From Marinobacter persicus (GTDB lineage Bacteria; Pseudomonadota; Gammaproteobacteria; Pseudomonadales; Oleiphilaceae): DNA of 64,000 bases. Of this stretch, positions 63,992 through 64,000 are shown in pieces. The notes beneath the pieces are model-generated. The model had not been told where the DNA came from and made no database searches. It worked only from the letters and a program-made list of their open reading frames with translations. Every line of letters starts with the position of its first letter. Position 1 is the first letter of the stretch. Location: assembly GCF_002934325.1 (NCBI RefSeq), contig NZ_PTIV01000012.1:19454-83453 (forward strand), in the 5' to 3' direction. A program made the translations under genes and the position numbers.

Positions 63992-64000
63992 GACGCGGGG

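Larger units (their letters stand above)
39267..64000. mobile_element. Integrative element at yicC carrying BREX and nested defence genes (right end outside window)
   Basis: Support: P4-type integrase next to yicC, absence of gmk, AlpA-type regulators, a DUF927 ATPase, a MobI-like gene, and an accessory defence cargo. No core gene reappears before the window end, and no copy of the yicC end was seen by reading the right side. Extent and right att site remain open. The exact left limit may lie inside the last codons of yicC. Confidence 0.8.

Overview
The window looks like a Marinobacter-like marine gammaproteobacterium chromosome (inference). Gene content and order follow the Pseudomonas/Marinobacter pattern: amtB-glnK/ubiK-comM, metX-metW-DUF4426-rdgB-hemW, yggS/pilT-pilU with proC and yggT, and pyrE/crc-rph-yicC. 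Codon use is GC-rich in most genes. No rRNA, tRNA or CRISPR array was seen.

Positions 1-39266 are core genome. In order they carry: the 3' part of a patatin/beta-barrel (PlpD-like) protein; cardiolipin synthase; an esterase; an SMP-30-like beta-propeller; a quinone-type oxidoreductase; a CPA1 cation/proton antiporter; tcdA; an ECF sigma factor with its ChrR-type zinc anti-sigma; divergent speA/speE (polyamines); a glnK-amtB nitrogen operon with a sigma-54 promoter and an NtrC-like site; ubiK, comM and trmB; a tightly overlapped run metX-metW-DUF4426-rdgB-hemW; a dynamin-like GTPase, yggT, proC and yggS; the twitching ATPases pilT and pilU; a FadL porin with an AT-rich centre; polA; pyrE divergent from crc; rph and yicC. 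Three large inverted repeats with hairpin-rich interiors lie between pilT and pilU and between crc and rph, and appear to form one repeat family.

From about 39.3 kb to the window end lies an integrative element inserted just behind yicC, where gmk would normally be. Its left module has a P4-type integrase preceded by a strong hairpin/T-run, an AlpA-type regulator, a DUF927 ATPase, a second small HTH protein, a 737-bp non-coding stretch with a perfect 30-bp palindrome, and a MobI-like mobilisation gene.

The cargo, 44.4-63.2 kb, is a complete type 1 BREX anti-phage operon, all on the + strand: HTH-brxA-brxB-brxC-[AlbA_2/HATPase protein]-pglX-[ptuA-ptuB, a Septu pair]-[AAA ATPase-DUF4276 pair]-pglZ-brxL. 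Three accessory modules therefore sit inside the BREX gene order. An array of AGCGTA half-sites precedes pglX and may be an operator for the AlbA_2 protein. The right end holds two small minus-strand genes (one a 52-aa single-TM protein) and a 23-bp-period array of TGCCACCC units that resembles the end of an IS21-like element. The right junction of the island lies outside the window.
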